From NCBI RefSeq assembly GCF_001742745.1, contig NZ_MJAK01000005.1:62001-126000 (forward strand): a DNA stretch of 64,000 nt, read 5' to 3'. Made by a program: the position numbers and the translations under genes. Below are positions 33,778-42,200 of the stretch, one piece after another (positions within the stretch are counted from its first letter, which is position 1; each line of letters starts with the position of its first letter). The stretch is from Curtobacterium sp. ER1/6. GTDB taxonomy: Bacteria; Actinomycetota; Actinomycetes; Actinomycetales; Microbacteriaceae. Below the pieces are notes generated by a model. That model searched no databases. It was not told where the DNA came from and saw only the letters and a list, made by a program, of their open reading frames with translations.

Positions 33778-34140
33778 ATGCCGCCGAAGAGGATCGAGGA
33801 CGCCGACGGTCTCGCCGCGCTCGCCGCGGTGCAGGGTGGGTCGACGCTCCGGACCGCCGTCGCGACCGCGGTGCGGTGGACGCTGCAGCGACTGGCCGAC
33901 GACGTGCCGGGCAACAGCGTCGAGGTGCGGGTGCCGCCGTTCGCGGCCGTGCAGGCCGTCCCGGGTCCGCGGCACACCCGTGGGACCCCGCCGAACGTCG
34001 TCGAGACGGACGCGACCACGTGGCTGGCGCTCGCCACCGGAGCGCTCCGGTGGGACGACGCCGTCGTGCGGTCCCGGGTCAGTGCGTCCGGGTCGCGAGC
34101 GGACCTGGCGGCGTTCCTGCCCGTCCGTACGACTGCCTGA
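33778..34140 (+). CDS. sterol carrier family (SCP-2-like) protein
   Basis: 120 residues, ATG at 33778. The sequence has the actinobacterial 'sterol carrier family protein' look: RTAVATAVRWTLQRLADDVPGNSVEVRVPPFAAVQAV followed by GTPPNVVETDATTWLALATGALRW, the second part being the SCP-2-like lipid-pocket strand pattern. It is commonly found next to purine genes in Microbacteriaceae, but its ligand is unknown. Confidence 0.82.
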   Translation: MPPKRIEDADGLAALAAVQGGSTLRTAVATAVRWTLQRLADDVPGNSVEVRVPPFAAVQAVPGPRHTRGTPPNVVETDATTWLALATGALRWDDAVVRSRVSASGSRADLAAFLPVRTTA

Positions 34141-34219
34141 CGCCCGCACGGCCGCCTGACGCCCGCGGGCCGACCGGCGGAGCGCGCCCGGCCGATCAGC
34201 GGAGGACGGCTGCGGGGTA

Positions 34220-34232
34220 GGTAGGTCCTACC
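34220..34232. promoter_or_regulatory. 13-bp palindrome GGTAGG-T-CCTACC
   Basis: A perfect inverted repeat in the 298-base gene-free gap between the sterol-carrier-like gene and the end of the LuxR gene. No start codon lies close, so its role as a binding site is weakly supported. Confidence 0.35.
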
Positions 34233-34268
34233 GATGTGGTGGACACGAGCCCCTGCGTAACGTGGGTG

Positions 34269-34312
34269 TCGCCGGGATTCGGACCCGACCCGAACGGGTC
34301 CGAACCCGGCGA
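34269..34312. terminator. 44-base hairpin downstream of the LuxR gene
   Basis: TCGCCGGG plus TTCGGACCC pair with GGGTCCGAA plus CCCGGCGA, one bulged A, around a 9-base loop. It lies 127 bases past the LuxR stop and 129 bases past the end of the opposing gene, so it could terminate either. The remainder of the gap (34141-34438) shows no supported gene. Confidence 0.6.
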
Positions 34313-34438
34313 CAGGGTCAAAGGTACGCGACATGTGCCGCCGTCTGTCAACCGTTCCGGCGAGTCGTGGCGCAGATTGCAACGTCCTTGCGTGGTCGAC
34401 GACGTGATTCCGTACCGGGGTGGAACGTCCTCCGGCGT

Positions 34439-37045
34439 TCAGCGGTCGGAGCGCAGCGGTCCGCCGAGCATCTCGGCCAGCTCGGACCGCGCGTGCACGT
34501 CCCACTTCGCGAACACCCGCGACATGTGCGCGTCGATCGTCCGGACCGACAGCCCGAGCGTCTCCGCGATGCGCCGGTTGCTCAGCCCGCTCGCGGCGAG
34601 CTCGGCGACCTCGTGCTCCCGGTTCGTCAGCGGCGGGCGCGCGTGCCCGGCCGAGACGGCCATGCCGTGTCCGGCCAGGACGCCCTGCGCGGCGATGATC
34701 CGCACGCGGTCCCCGGACCGGACGGCGTCCGCGTAGGCGACGAGCGCGTGCGCGAGGGGACCGTCGACGCGGGCGGCGGCATCGCGCATCCGTGCGAGCG
34801 ACGCCGAGGTGTCGCGCCCGGTCACCATGTCGTTCGCGTAGTGCAGCGTCTGGGCGTACATGACGGGCAACCACGCCCCGCTCGCGGTCGACCGCTCGGT
34901 GATCTCGTCGGCGTGCCGGAGCCCGGCCGGGTTGCCGAGGACGGACTCCGCCCACGCGATCGACACCGCGACCTGCTCACCGAGGATCCGCATCGCCCGG
35001 AGCGGGGTGCTCCGGGCGCGCTCGAGCGCCGCGGTCGCACCCTCGGCGTCGCCGGAGTACGCCAGCGACAACGCCAGCCGCGCCCACGGGTAGGCCGCGA
35101 AGCCCCCGTGGTCGGCGACGTCGTACCGCTCGCAGGCGGCCGAGAACGCCGTGACCGCGTCCGCCCACCGGCGCTGCCCGATCGCCTGGTTGCCGACGCC
35201 GATGAGCTCGAGCGTGAAGTCGTACTTCAGGAAGGGGCTCGACCGCCGGACGGGGATCTCCGTGAGCAGGTCGGCGATGTCCCCGCGCCACACCTGCACC
35301 TGGTGCAGGACCGAGACGATCTCGCCGACGCTCCAGGGCGCCTCCTCGACGTGCTCGACGGCGGTCGCGAGGGAGCGCTTCGCAAGGACGGTGGCGTCCT
35401 CGAGCCGACCGGCGGTGGCCAGCGCCGTCACCGCGCAGGGGGCGACGCAGAGGAAGGACACCGGGACGGTGGGCTGCTCGAGCACCCGGGAGCGCTCGAT
35501 CTCCGCGCGGACCTCGGTGAAGCGCCCGCCCCAGCCCAGGTGCGCGAGCCGCAGCAGCCGCAGCCGCTCGGCGGTCGCGGCGTCGACCAGGGGCATCGCC
35601 GCGTCGGTCAGCGCGACCGCCGCGTCGACGTCGTCGTCGTGGAACTGCCGGATGTTGGCCAGGGTCTCGCACGCCTCGACGATCGCGGCGTCGTCCACCT
35701 CGGTCGACCGCCCGGTCGCGATGCCCCACGCCGCCTCGGCGTCGCACCGGCCGGCCTCGCGCCCGGTGCTGTACGAGTGCGCGAGCGACCGCAGGCAGTG
35801 CACCGTCACCCGTTCGGTGGCGGTCAGCGCGGTCCGGAGCGCGGCGGACGCGAGCGTCACACCGCTCTCGTGCTCCTGCAGCCGCACCGCGACCTGGGTG
35901 GCGTCGATCAGTTGCCCGACCGGCGGCAGGACCCCGCACTCGAGCGACCACAGCGCGGCACGCAGACGGGCGGCGGGCGGAGCGCCCTCGGGACGGGTGG
36001 TGCGGAAGGCGTTCGCGCGGGCGAAGAGGGTGGTCCGCCGGGCGACCGGCACGAGGCCGCGCACGACCTCGCCAACGAGCGGGTGCGACGGCCGGACGAC
36101 GGTGGTGCCGTCCTCCGTCGAGTCGACGGCGACCAGGCCGAGCGCGACGACGCGGTCGACGTCGCCGCCGGAGACCATGCCGAGCAGCCGGGCCAGGGGG
36201 ATCGGGTCGGCGAGGGCCACGATGTCGACGACGTCGCGGAGGTCCTCGGGCAGCGCGCCGAGCTCGGTCCGGTACATGTCCGCCAGGCTGTTCGACGCCG
36301 TGATGCGGCCGCGCCAGTACCACCCGGACGCGGTCTGCTCGAGCGCGCCGGACGCCAGCGCCGCACGCACGACCTCGCGCAGGTACAGCGGGTTGCCCGC
36401 GGTGGCCCGGTGCACCCGTTCGGTCGAGGCCGTCTCGAGCTGGGCACCGAGCGCCCGGGCCACGACCTCACCGGTCTCGTGCAGGTCGAGCGGGGCGAGG
36501 TCGATGCGTTCGAGCAGGTCGTCCTGCCACAGTGCGCGGAGCGCTTCCGGCAGTGCGGTGAAGTCGCGGCAGGTCAGCACGAGCCGGGCGCCCTGGTCGC
36601 GGACCAGCCAGGCGACGTAGCGGGCGGAGACGGCGTCGAGGTGGTCGGCGTCGTCGACACGGAGCACGACGTCACGGTCCGACAGGTCGTCGACCTCCCG
36701 CAGGCGCTGCGCGGCGCCCGCGTCGTCGACCAGGTCGGCCAGACCGGCGGGCAGGTCGCCGAAGCGGTCGGCGACGGCGCTGAACGGCATCGTCCGACCG
36801 GACGCCACGGCGGTGATCGGCACGACGACCGTCCGACCGGAGGCGTCGCGACGTGCCACCCGGTCGGTCACCCGCGCGGCCGTGGAGGTCTTCCCGAGAC
36901 CCGGCGCACCGACGAGCGCGACGCTCCACCGGTGCTCGGCGACGACGGACACGGCGCGGTCCTCCTCGCGACGCTGCACGATCGGCCACGTCACGCGTCC
37001 GGGCGCGGCGGGACGACGACGGCCGTTGATCGACTGTTCGCGCAC
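34439..37045 (-). CDS. large ATP-binding LuxR-family regulator (LAL type)
   Basis: 868 residues from GTG 37045. An N-terminal NTPase has the P-loop VALVGAPGLGKTSTA (about residues 42-56) and the Walker B VVLRVDDADHLD. A long helical middle part with TPR-like pairs follows (about 300-780), and the C-terminal LuxR helix-turn-helix is clear: LTNREHEVAELAASGLSNRRIAETLGLSVRTIDAHMSRVFAKW. LAL/STAND regulators bind an effector, hydrolyse ATP and activate nearby genes. No structural gene is coupled to it here, so the target is unknown. It is divergent from the small membrane gene at 37246. Confidence 0.92.
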   Translation of the reverse strand: MREQSINGRRRPAAPGRVTWPIVQRREEDRAVSVVAEHRWSVALVGAPGLGKTSTAARVTDRVARRDASGRTVVVPITAVASGRTMPFSAVADRFGDLPAGLADLVDDAGAAQRLREVDDLSDRDVVLRVDDADHLDAVSARYVAWLVRDQGARLVLTCRDFTALPEALRALWQDDLLERIDLAPLDLHETGEVVARALGAQLETASTERVHRATAGNPLYLREVVRAALASGALEQTASGWYWRGRITASNSLADMYRTELGALPEDLRDVVDIVALADPIPLARLLGMVSGGDVDRVVALGLVAVDSTEDGTTVVRPSHPLVGEVVRGLVPVARRTTLFARANAFRTTRPEGAPPAARLRAALWSLECGVLPPVGQLIDATQVAVRLQEHESGVTLASAALRTALTATERVTVHCLRSLAHSYSTGREAGRCDAEAAWGIATGRSTEVDDAAIVEACETLANIRQFHDDDVDAAVALTDAAMPLVDAATAERLRLLRLAHLGWGGRFTEVRAEIERSRVLEQPTVPVSFLCVAPCAVTALATAGRLEDATVLAKRSLATAVEHVEEAPWSVGEIVSVLHQVQVWRGDIADLLTEIPVRRSSPFLKYDFTLELIGVGNQAIGQRRWADAVTAFSAACERYDVADHGGFAAYPWARLALSLAYSGDAEGATAALERARSTPLRAMRILGEQVAVSIAWAESVLGNPAGLRHADEITERSTASGAWLPVMYAQTLHYANDMVTGRDTSASLARMRDAAARVDGPLAHALVAYADAVRSGDRVRIIAAQGVLAGHGMAVSAGHARPPLTNREHEVAELAASGLSNRRIAETLGLSVRTIDAHMSRVFAKWDVHARSELAEMLGGPLRSDR

Positions 37046-37245
37046 CCCGTCACCTCCCGTTCGTGGTCGCCCGTACGTCCCCGGTCGAGCGGGTCCGGTG
37101 TCCGGGCTCGCACATCGTCCTCGACCGGGCGACCGGCACCCGACGCGCTGCGCGCAGTGGATACCGGCCGGTCGTCACATCTTGCACCGTCGCGCACGGG
37201 GATGAACAGGCCGGAGCACGTCCCACAGTGGGGGACAATGGGACG

Positions 37246-37695
37246 GTGAGCGACACCGACCGACCCGAGGACCGCCCGGCACCGACCCCGGCTGCGGCAC
37301 CGACTCCGGCACCGGCACCGGCGCCGAACGCCGTCGAGTCACCGGACGAGGTCACCATCCGCCGTGCGCCGAAGTTCGGCGTCTTCATCCTCGGCGGCGC
37401 GGTGCTCGGGTTCCTCGCGACCCTCGTGATCGTGACGCTCACCATGGACATCGACCGCGGCGACCAGCAGGACGCGTCCTTCGGCACGCTCGTCGGCTAC
37501 TTCTCGCTCTGGGGCGTCACCATCGGCGCGTTCGCCGGCGCCCTCGTCGCGATCGTCCTCGACCGGGTCCTCGCCCGTCGCGCCGCCCGCCTGACGGCGG
37601 AGCGGGTCGCGGTGGAGCCAGCGGAGGAGACGGTCGACGGCGAGGTCGAGGACCAGGGCGACGCGACCGGACCCGTGGAGCGCACCGACCGCTGA
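37246..37695 (+). CDS. small two-helix membrane protein of unknown function
   Basis: 149 residues from GTG 37246, where the reading changes from Arg-rich noise to an Asp/Pro-rich start. A Pro/Ala-rich, disordered N-terminus (about 1-35), then two membrane helices (FGVFILGGAVLGFLATLVIV and YFSLWGVTIGAFAGALVAIV), and an acidic tail with several Glu. Proteins of this type occur near purF in related actinobacteria, but their role is unknown. A perfect terminator palindrome follows. Confidence 0.72.
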   Translation: MSDTDRPEDRPAPTPAAAPTPAPAPAPNAVESPDEVTIRRAPKFGVFILGGAVLGFLATLVIVTLTMDIDRGDQQDASFGTLVGYFSLWGVTIGAFAGALVAIVLDRVLARRAARLTAERVAVEPAEETVDGEVEDQGDATGPVERTDR

Positions 37696-37710
37696 CGGTC
37701 GCCACCAGCA

Positions 37711-37758
37711 GACGGACGGGAGGCTCCCCACCAGCTGGTGGGGAGCCTCCCGTCCGTC
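37711..37758. terminator. perfect 48-bp palindrome, bidirectional terminator
   Basis: GACGGACGGGAGGCTCCCCA and its exact complement meet at CCAGCTGG. It separates the convergent small membrane gene and purF. GACGGGAGGC family, with a different inner stem (CTCCCCACC) that is still fully complementary. Confidence 0.92.
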
Positions 37759-37782
37759 GCGTGGTCGCCGGGGTGACGCCGC

Positions 37783-39240
37783 TCAGCTGAGCTGGTTCGC
37801 CTCCACCCAGGCGAGGTACTCCGGGCTGACCGTGCCGGTCACGTACTCGCCCGTGAAGCAGCTCATCTCGAGGTCGGTGACGTCCGAGCCCTCGATGATC
37901 GCGTCGCGCATGTCGGCGACCTCCTGGTAGATGAGGTGGTCGCTGCCGAGCACGCGGTTGATCTCCGGGATCTTCCGGTCGTGCGCGATGAGCTCCGCAC
38001 GGGTCGGCATGTTGATGCCGTAGACGTGCGGGTACCGGACCGGGGGAGCGGCGCTCGTGAACGTGACCTCGTTCGCGCCGGCGGCCCGGGCCATCTCGAC
38101 GATCTCGCGGCTCGTGGTGCCGCGCACGATCGAGTCGTCGACGATGAGGATGTTCTTGCCCTTGAACTCCGACGACATCGCGTTGAGCTTCTGCCGGACC
38201 GAGCGCTTGCGCTCCGCCTGCCCCGGCATGATGAACGTGCGGCCGACGTAGCGGTTCTTGAAGAAGCCCTCGCGGTAGTCGATGCCGAGCTTCTGCGCGA
38301 CCTGCATCGCCGCGGGGCGCGACGAGTCCGGGATCGGCATCACGACGTCGATGTCGCCCGTGGGGGCGTACTGCGCGATCGTGTCCGCCAGGCGGTTGCC
38401 GAGGCGGAGGCGGGCGTCGTAGACCGAGATGCCGTTCATCACCGAGTCGGGCCGGGCGAGGTAGACGTACTCGAACGAGCACGGCACCAGGCGCGGGTCC
38501 TTCGCGCACTGCCGGGCGTGCATCTGGCCGTTCATCTCGATGAACACGGCCTCGCCGGGGGCGATGTCGCGGACGATCTCGTAGCCGCCGGACTCGAGCA
38601 CGAGCGACTCGCTCGCGACGACCCACTCGGGCTGGCCGGCCTCGTCGAACTTGTGCCCGAGGATGAGCGGGCGGATGCCGTACGGGTCACGGAACGCCAG
38701 CAGGCCGTGGCCCGCGATGGTCGCGATCGTGGCGTAGGAGCCCTCGACGCGCTCGTGCACGCGCTCGACGGCGTCGAACACCTGGCCGGCGTCGAGCTCG
38801 CTGCCGCGGACCTGGCCCTGCAGCTCGTGCGCCAGCACGTTCACGAGCAGCTCGGTGTCGCTCGTCGTGTTGAGGTGTCGACGGTCGATGTCGAAGAGCT
38901 CGCGGGTGAGCTCCCGCGTGTTCGTGAGGTTGCCGTTGTGCACCAGGACGATGCCGTACGGCGCGTTCACGTAGAAGGGCTGGGCCTCTTCCTCGTTGCT
39001 CGCGGCGCCCTTCGTGGCGTACCGGACGTGGCCGAGGCCCATGGTGCCGAGCAGGGCCCGCATGTCACGGGTGCGGAAGGACTCCCGCACGTGGCCGCGC
39101 GTCTTGTGCATGTGGTGGACGCGACCCTCGACCGTGGCGATGCCCGTCGAGTCCTGACCCCGGTGCTGCAGGAGCAACAGGGCGTCGTAGATGGATTGGT
39201 TGACGGGCCCCTGCGCAACGAGGCCGACGATGCCGCACAT
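37783..39240 (-). CDS. purF: amidophosphoribosyltransferase
   Basis: 485 residues, ATG at 39240. First committed step of purine synthesis, PRPP plus glutamine to phosphoribosylamine. It begins MCGIVGL, so Cys2 is the glutaminase nucleophile. Other marks: LLLQHRGQDSTGIAT, GHVRYATKGAASNEEEAQPF, the PRPP loop ILIVDDSIVRGTTSREIV and the C-terminal ADMRDAIIEGSDV. No four-Cys iron-sulfur cluster pattern is obvious. Divergent from purM over 71 bases, which must hold both promoters. Confidence 0.97.
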   Translation of the reverse strand: MCGIVGLVAQGPVNQSIYDALLLLQHRGQDSTGIATVEGRVHHMHKTRGHVRESFRTRDMRALLGTMGLGHVRYATKGAASNEEEAQPFYVNAPYGIVLVHNGNLTNTRELTRELFDIDRRHLNTTSDTELLVNVLAHELQGQVRGSELDAGQVFDAVERVHERVEGSYATIATIAGHGLLAFRDPYGIRPLILGHKFDEAGQPEWVVASESLVLESGGYEIVRDIAPGEAVFIEMNGQMHARQCAKDPRLVPCSFEYVYLARPDSVMNGISVYDARLRLGNRLADTIAQYAPTGDIDVVMPIPDSSRPAAMQVAQKLGIDYREGFFKNRYVGRTFIMPGQAERKRSVRQKLNAMSSEFKGKNILIVDDSIVRGTTSREIVEMARAAGANEVTFTSAAPPVRYPHVYGINMPTRAELIAHDRKIPEINRVLGSDHLIYQEVADMRDAIIEGSDVTDLEMSCFTGEYVTGTVSPEYLAWVEANQLS

Positions 39241-39311
39241 TCGCGGTGTGCTCCAGACCGTAGGATCGGGTGGTACCGAACAAGTCTGCCACGCCCCGCG
39301 GAGGACCACGC

Positions 39312-40412
39312 ATGCCGAACCCGTACGCAGCCGCCGGCGTCGACACCGCAGCCGGTGACCTGGCCGTCGAACTCATGAAGTCCGCCGTCTCGGCGACGCA
39401 CAACGCCTCGGTGCTCGGGGGTGTGGGCGGCTTCGCGGGGCTCTACGACGTCTCGTTCCTGCGCGACTTCTCACGGCCGTTGCTCGCCACGTCCACCGAC
39501 GGCGTCGGCACCAAGGTCGCGATCGCGCAGGCGATCGACAAGCACGACACGATCGGGCAGGACCTGGTCGGCATGGTCGTCGACGACATCGTCGTGGTCG
39601 GCGCGAAGCCGCTCTTCATGACGGACTACATCGCGTGCGGCCGGGTCGTGCCGAACCGCATCGCGGACATCGTCGCCGGCATCGCCCGGGGCTGCTCGGC
39701 CACCGGCACGGCGCTCGTCGGCGGGGAGACCGCGGAGCACCCGGGGCTGCTCGGGCCGGACGACTACGACGTGGCGGGTGCCGCCACCGGCGTCGTCGAG
39801 GCGGACCGGCAGCTCGGGGCGCACCTGGTCGAGGACGGCGACGTCGTCGTGGCGATCGAGTCCTCCGGCCTGCACTCGAACGGCTACTCGCTCGTCCGGC
39901 ACATCCTGGCCGGCAAGGGCGTCGGGTACACCGACCAGCTGCCGGAGTTCGGCACCGGGGTCTCCGTCGGTGAGGCCCTGCTCGAGCCGACCCGCCTCTA
40001 CACGTCGCCGTTGCTCGCCCTGCTCGACGCGCGACCCGGTGTCGTGCACTCGCTCTCGCACGTGACCGGCGGCGGCATCGCGGCGAACCTGGCGCGCGTG
40101 CTGCCCGTCGGCACCTGGGTCGAGGTCGACCGCACGACGTGGACGCCCCCGTCGGTGTTCCGGGTGCTCGCGTCGATGGCGGGCACGCCGGTCGAGGAGA
40201 CCGAGGGCACGTGGAACCTCGGCATCGGGATGTTCGCGGTCGTCGCGGCCTCGGCGGCGTCCGACGTGCTCGGGGACCTGCGTGCCGCGGGGCTGCCCGC
40301 GTGGACGGTCGGCACGGTGTCGACCTCGGCGCGGGACCTCGACGGGTTCGAGCAGGGCGCCAAGGGTGTCGACGGGGGCGCGGTGCGGCTCGTCGGCGCC
40401 TACGCCGGCTGA
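39312..40412 (+). CDS. purM: phosphoribosylformylglycinamidine cyclo-ligase
   Basis: 366 residues, ATG at 39312 with GCGGAGGA upstream. Step 5 of purine synthesis, FGAM to AIR with ATP. Family motifs: YAAAGVDTAAGDLAVE at the start, LLATSTDGVGTKVAIA, DLVGMVVDDIVVVGAKPLFMTDYIA, ALVGGETAEHPG, ESSGLHSNGYSLVR and HVTGGGIAANLARVLP. Complete. Followed by the gene-free tandem-repeat block rather than a gene, and has no clear hairpin right after its stop. Confidence 0.97.
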   Translation: MPNPYAAAGVDTAAGDLAVELMKSAVSATHNASVLGGVGGFAGLYDVSFLRDFSRPLLATSTDGVGTKVAIAQAIDKHDTIGQDLVGMVVDDIVVVGAKPLFMTDYIACGRVVPNRIADIVAGIARGCSATGTALVGGETAEHPGLLGPDDYDVAGAATGVVEADRQLGAHLVEDGDVVVAIESSGLHSNGYSLVRHILAGKGVGYTDQLPEFGTGVSVGEALLEPTRLYTSPLLALLDARPGVVHSLSHVTGGGIAANLARVLPVGTWVEVDRTTWTPPSVFRVLASMAGTPVEETEGTWNLGIGMFAVVAASAASDVLGDLRAAGLPAWTVGTVSTSARDLDGFEQGAKGVDGGAVRLVGAYAG

Positions 40413-40580
40413 CGCGGGGGTCCGGCGCTCCCCAACGCCCCAGGCCATGCGTCGAGGTTCCGCAATCCTGCACTCTCGCGCTGCCACGCCTGCGTTCGTG
40501 GGACCTCGGCGACCCGCGCGTGGCGAGTCGTGCGACCTCGGCGTCCGTGACCGCGCGTGGAGCTCGACCGGAGCCGCGGG

Positions 40581-41070
40581 AGCCGCCGTCGCCCCGCCGA
40601 GCGGGCAGGACGTGCCGCTCACGTTCGCCGAGCGTGCACGATCAGTCGCCCGGCGGCGCTGAGCGTGACGGATGTGGCACGCTCGCCAGCGCCGACCTGG
40701 TCCGGAGGCGCTGATCGTGGACGCTCGGGCGCGACGATGCCGGAGCCGGTGTCGGAGACGGTGTCGCTGGCGCCGCAGCCGCCGTCGCCCCGCCGAGCGG
40801 GCAGGACGTGCCGCTCACGTTCGCCGAGCGTGCGTGATCAGTCGCCAGGCGGCGCCGAGCGTGACGGATGTGGCACGCTCGCCAGCGCGGACCTGGTCCG
40901 GAGGCGCTGATCGTGGACGCTCTGGCGCGACGTGGCCGGAGCCGGTGTCGGAGCCGGTGTCGCTGGCGTCGCAGCCGCCGTCGCCCCGCCGAGCGGGCAG
41001 GACGTGCCGCTCACGTTCGCCGAGCGTGCGTGATCAGTCGCCAGGCGGCGCCGAGCGTGACAGATCGTGC
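40581..41070. repeat. 196-bp tandem repeat, about two and a half copies
   Basis: Copies begin at 40581, 40777 and 40973 with AGCCGCCGTCGCCCCGCCGA, exactly 196 bases apart; the third stops after about 90-100 bases. Each holds CCGAGCGTGC-type and GATCAGTCGCC, GAGCGTGACGGATGTGGCACGCTCGCC and GGCGCTGATCGTGGACGCTC segments, several being mutually complementary. Copies differ by few bases (for example GCACGATC versus GCGTGATC), so duplication is recent. The 788 bases from 40413 to 41200 hold no gene that I can support; short frames there repeat with the unit. Confidence 0.85.
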
Positions 41071-41078
41071 ACGCTCAG

Positions 41079-41112
41079 CACGCCGCACGCCGCACGCCGC
41101 ACGCCGCACGCA
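41079..41112. repeat. CACGCCG short tandem repeat
   Basis: Four exact CACGCCG copies from 41079 followed by degenerate ones, directly after the third 196-bp copy and before the DUF3073 terminator. Confidence 0.7.
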
Positions 41113-41157
41113 CCACGCCGCACTCCCACGACCGCACCGCCGCCCGCGCACACGGAA

Positions 41158-41188
41158 ACGCCGCGCGGCCCCTCGGGGCGCGCGGCGT
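41158..41188 (-). terminator. terminator of the DUF3073 gene
   Basis: ACGCCGCGCGGCCCC folds on GGGGCGCGCGGCGT around TCG, with one unpaired base, 13 bases beyond the stop of the DUF3073 gene. Confidence 0.75.
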
Positions 41189-41200
41189 CGACGATGTGGG

Positions 41201-41422
41201 TCAGGCGGACTTGTTCTGGTCCTGCTGGGTCTCGAAGTCGTCCTCGTCGTCGCCGGGTTCCTCACCGTACTGGTCAGCCCAGCGGTCGACGTAGGAGTTC
41301 TCGTCCGAGTGTTGCCCGGCGGAGAGCTCTCGCTCGAGCGCACCGTAGTTCGTCTCCGGACTGAAGTACTTCAGCTCCCGGGCGACCTTGGTGTGCTTTG
41401 CCTTCTGACGGCCGCGCCCCAT
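41201..41422 (-). CDS. DUF3073 family protein
   Basis: 73 residues, ATG at 41422. It begins MGRGRQKAKHTKVARELKYFSP, diagnostic of actinobacterial DUF3073, continues TNYGALERELS and ends in a strongly acidic tail (WADQYGEEPGDDEDDFE). The split into a basic N-terminus and an acidic C-terminus is typical. Function unknown. Its upstream region has TAGAGT as a -10 on the minus strand (41519-41524) and, just behind it, the box GTACCCCGTTC, also seen in the array at 1378. Confidence 0.93.
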   Translation of the reverse strand: MGRGRQKAKHTKVARELKYFSPETNYGALERELSAGQHSDENSYVDRWADQYGEEPGDDEDDFETQQDQNKSA

Positions 41423-41528
41423 GCGTGACCCCCTCGTGATCGGCTCTGGTCCGGTCCTGGCGGGTGCAGGGTTGCCACCCGGGGAACCGAACGATTCGTG
41501 GTTTGAAATCTGCCGATCACTCTACCAT

Positions 41529-41539
41529 GTACCCCGTTC
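41529..41539. promoter_or_regulatory. GTACCCCGTTC box in the DUF3073 promoter
   Basis: The same 11-mer occurs at 1378-1388, and GTACCCCGTTC again at 1397-1407, in the NYGGY upstream array. Here it lies five bases upstream of the minus-strand -10 candidate TAGAGT. The remaining sequence from 41423 to 41602 holds no gene. Confidence 0.4.
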
Positions 41540-41602
41540 CCGACTCGGCCACCGGCGTCCCCCGGAGATCGGCCGGGGGAGCACCGAAGACCTGATCAGG
41601 AC

Positions 41603-42043
41603 TCAGGCGGGCAGGGGCTCGGGGACGCCGCGCTTGCGACGCGACGAGCGCAGCACCAGGGCGTCGATCGAGAACCGCCCCGGTCCGGTCAGGGTCACGG
41701 CGAGCGAGGCCACGGCGAGCACGAGCACGTACTCGAAGCCGCCGTCCTGGGCGAAGAACCCGGCGGTAGCGTGCGCGAGGAGGCCCGCGACGACCATGTC
41801 GACCGCGAGGAGCAGGCCGACGACCCGGGTCGCGACGCCGAGCACGAGCAGGACGCCGCCGACGAGTTCGAGGCCGGCGACGACGGGTGCCGCCACCTCG
41901 GCGAGCGGCACGCCCATGCCGGCGAAGCCCTGGGCGACGCCGGGGATGCCCTGGGCGAACTTCTGGGCGCCGTGGGCGATGAACACCACGCCCAGGACGA
42001 TGCGGAGCGCGGTCAGGCCGATGGAGGTCGATGTCGTTCGCAT
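41603..42043 (-). CDS. DoxX family membrane protein (CatD-like)
   Basis: 146 residues, ATG at 42043. Four membrane helices with the DoxX pattern: LRIVLGVVFIAHGAQKF in helix 1, GLELVGGVLLVLGVATRVVGLLLAVDMVVAGLLAH in helices 2-3, and a final helix. DoxX proteins form redox-linked membrane complexes; in Bacillus, CatD is a DoxX partner of the dioxygenase CatE. A 16-bp palindrome 15 bases upstream shares the TGACGCGTCA core with the one before the CatE-like gene at 28341. Confidence 0.92.
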   Translation of the reverse strand: MRTTSTSIGLTALRIVLGVVFIAHGAQKFAQGIPGVAQGFAGMGVPLAEVAAPVVAGLELVGGVLLVLGVATRVVGLLLAVDMVVAGLLAHATAGFFAQDGGFEYVLVLAVASLAVTLTGPGRFSIDALVLRSSRRKRGVPEPLPA

Positions 42044-42058
42044 GCGGCAGACGCTAAC

Positions 42059-42074
42059 CGATGACGCGTCATCG
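42059..42074. promoter_or_regulatory. 16-bp palindromic operator before the DoxX gene
   Basis: CGATGACGCGTCATCG is perfectly symmetric and ends 15 bases from the start codon. The inner ten bases are identical to the core of the operator at 28361-28380. Confidence 0.75.
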
Positions 42075-42153
42075 ACCAGGGCGGTTCGGAGGACTGCCCG
42101 GACTTCGCCAGGACTCCCTCAGGCTGCGGTCCACTGAACGGCGGACCGACGCG

Positions 42154-42187
42154 GGGCACCGGTCCGCCGAACGACGGACCGGTGCCC
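42154..42187 (-). terminator. terminator of the DUF3072 gene
   Basis: GGGCACCGGTCCG pairs exactly with CGGACCGGTGCCC around an 8-base loop, 13 bases past the stop. Confidence 0.85.
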
Positions 42188-42200
42188 GGTCGGGACGGGC

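Noticed and set aside
40581..41112. Repeat block as CRISPR or as a coding gene
   Set aside because: Units are 196 bases, almost identical throughout, with no spacers; the short frames inside give low-complexity Arg/Ser peptides and lack ribosome sites.
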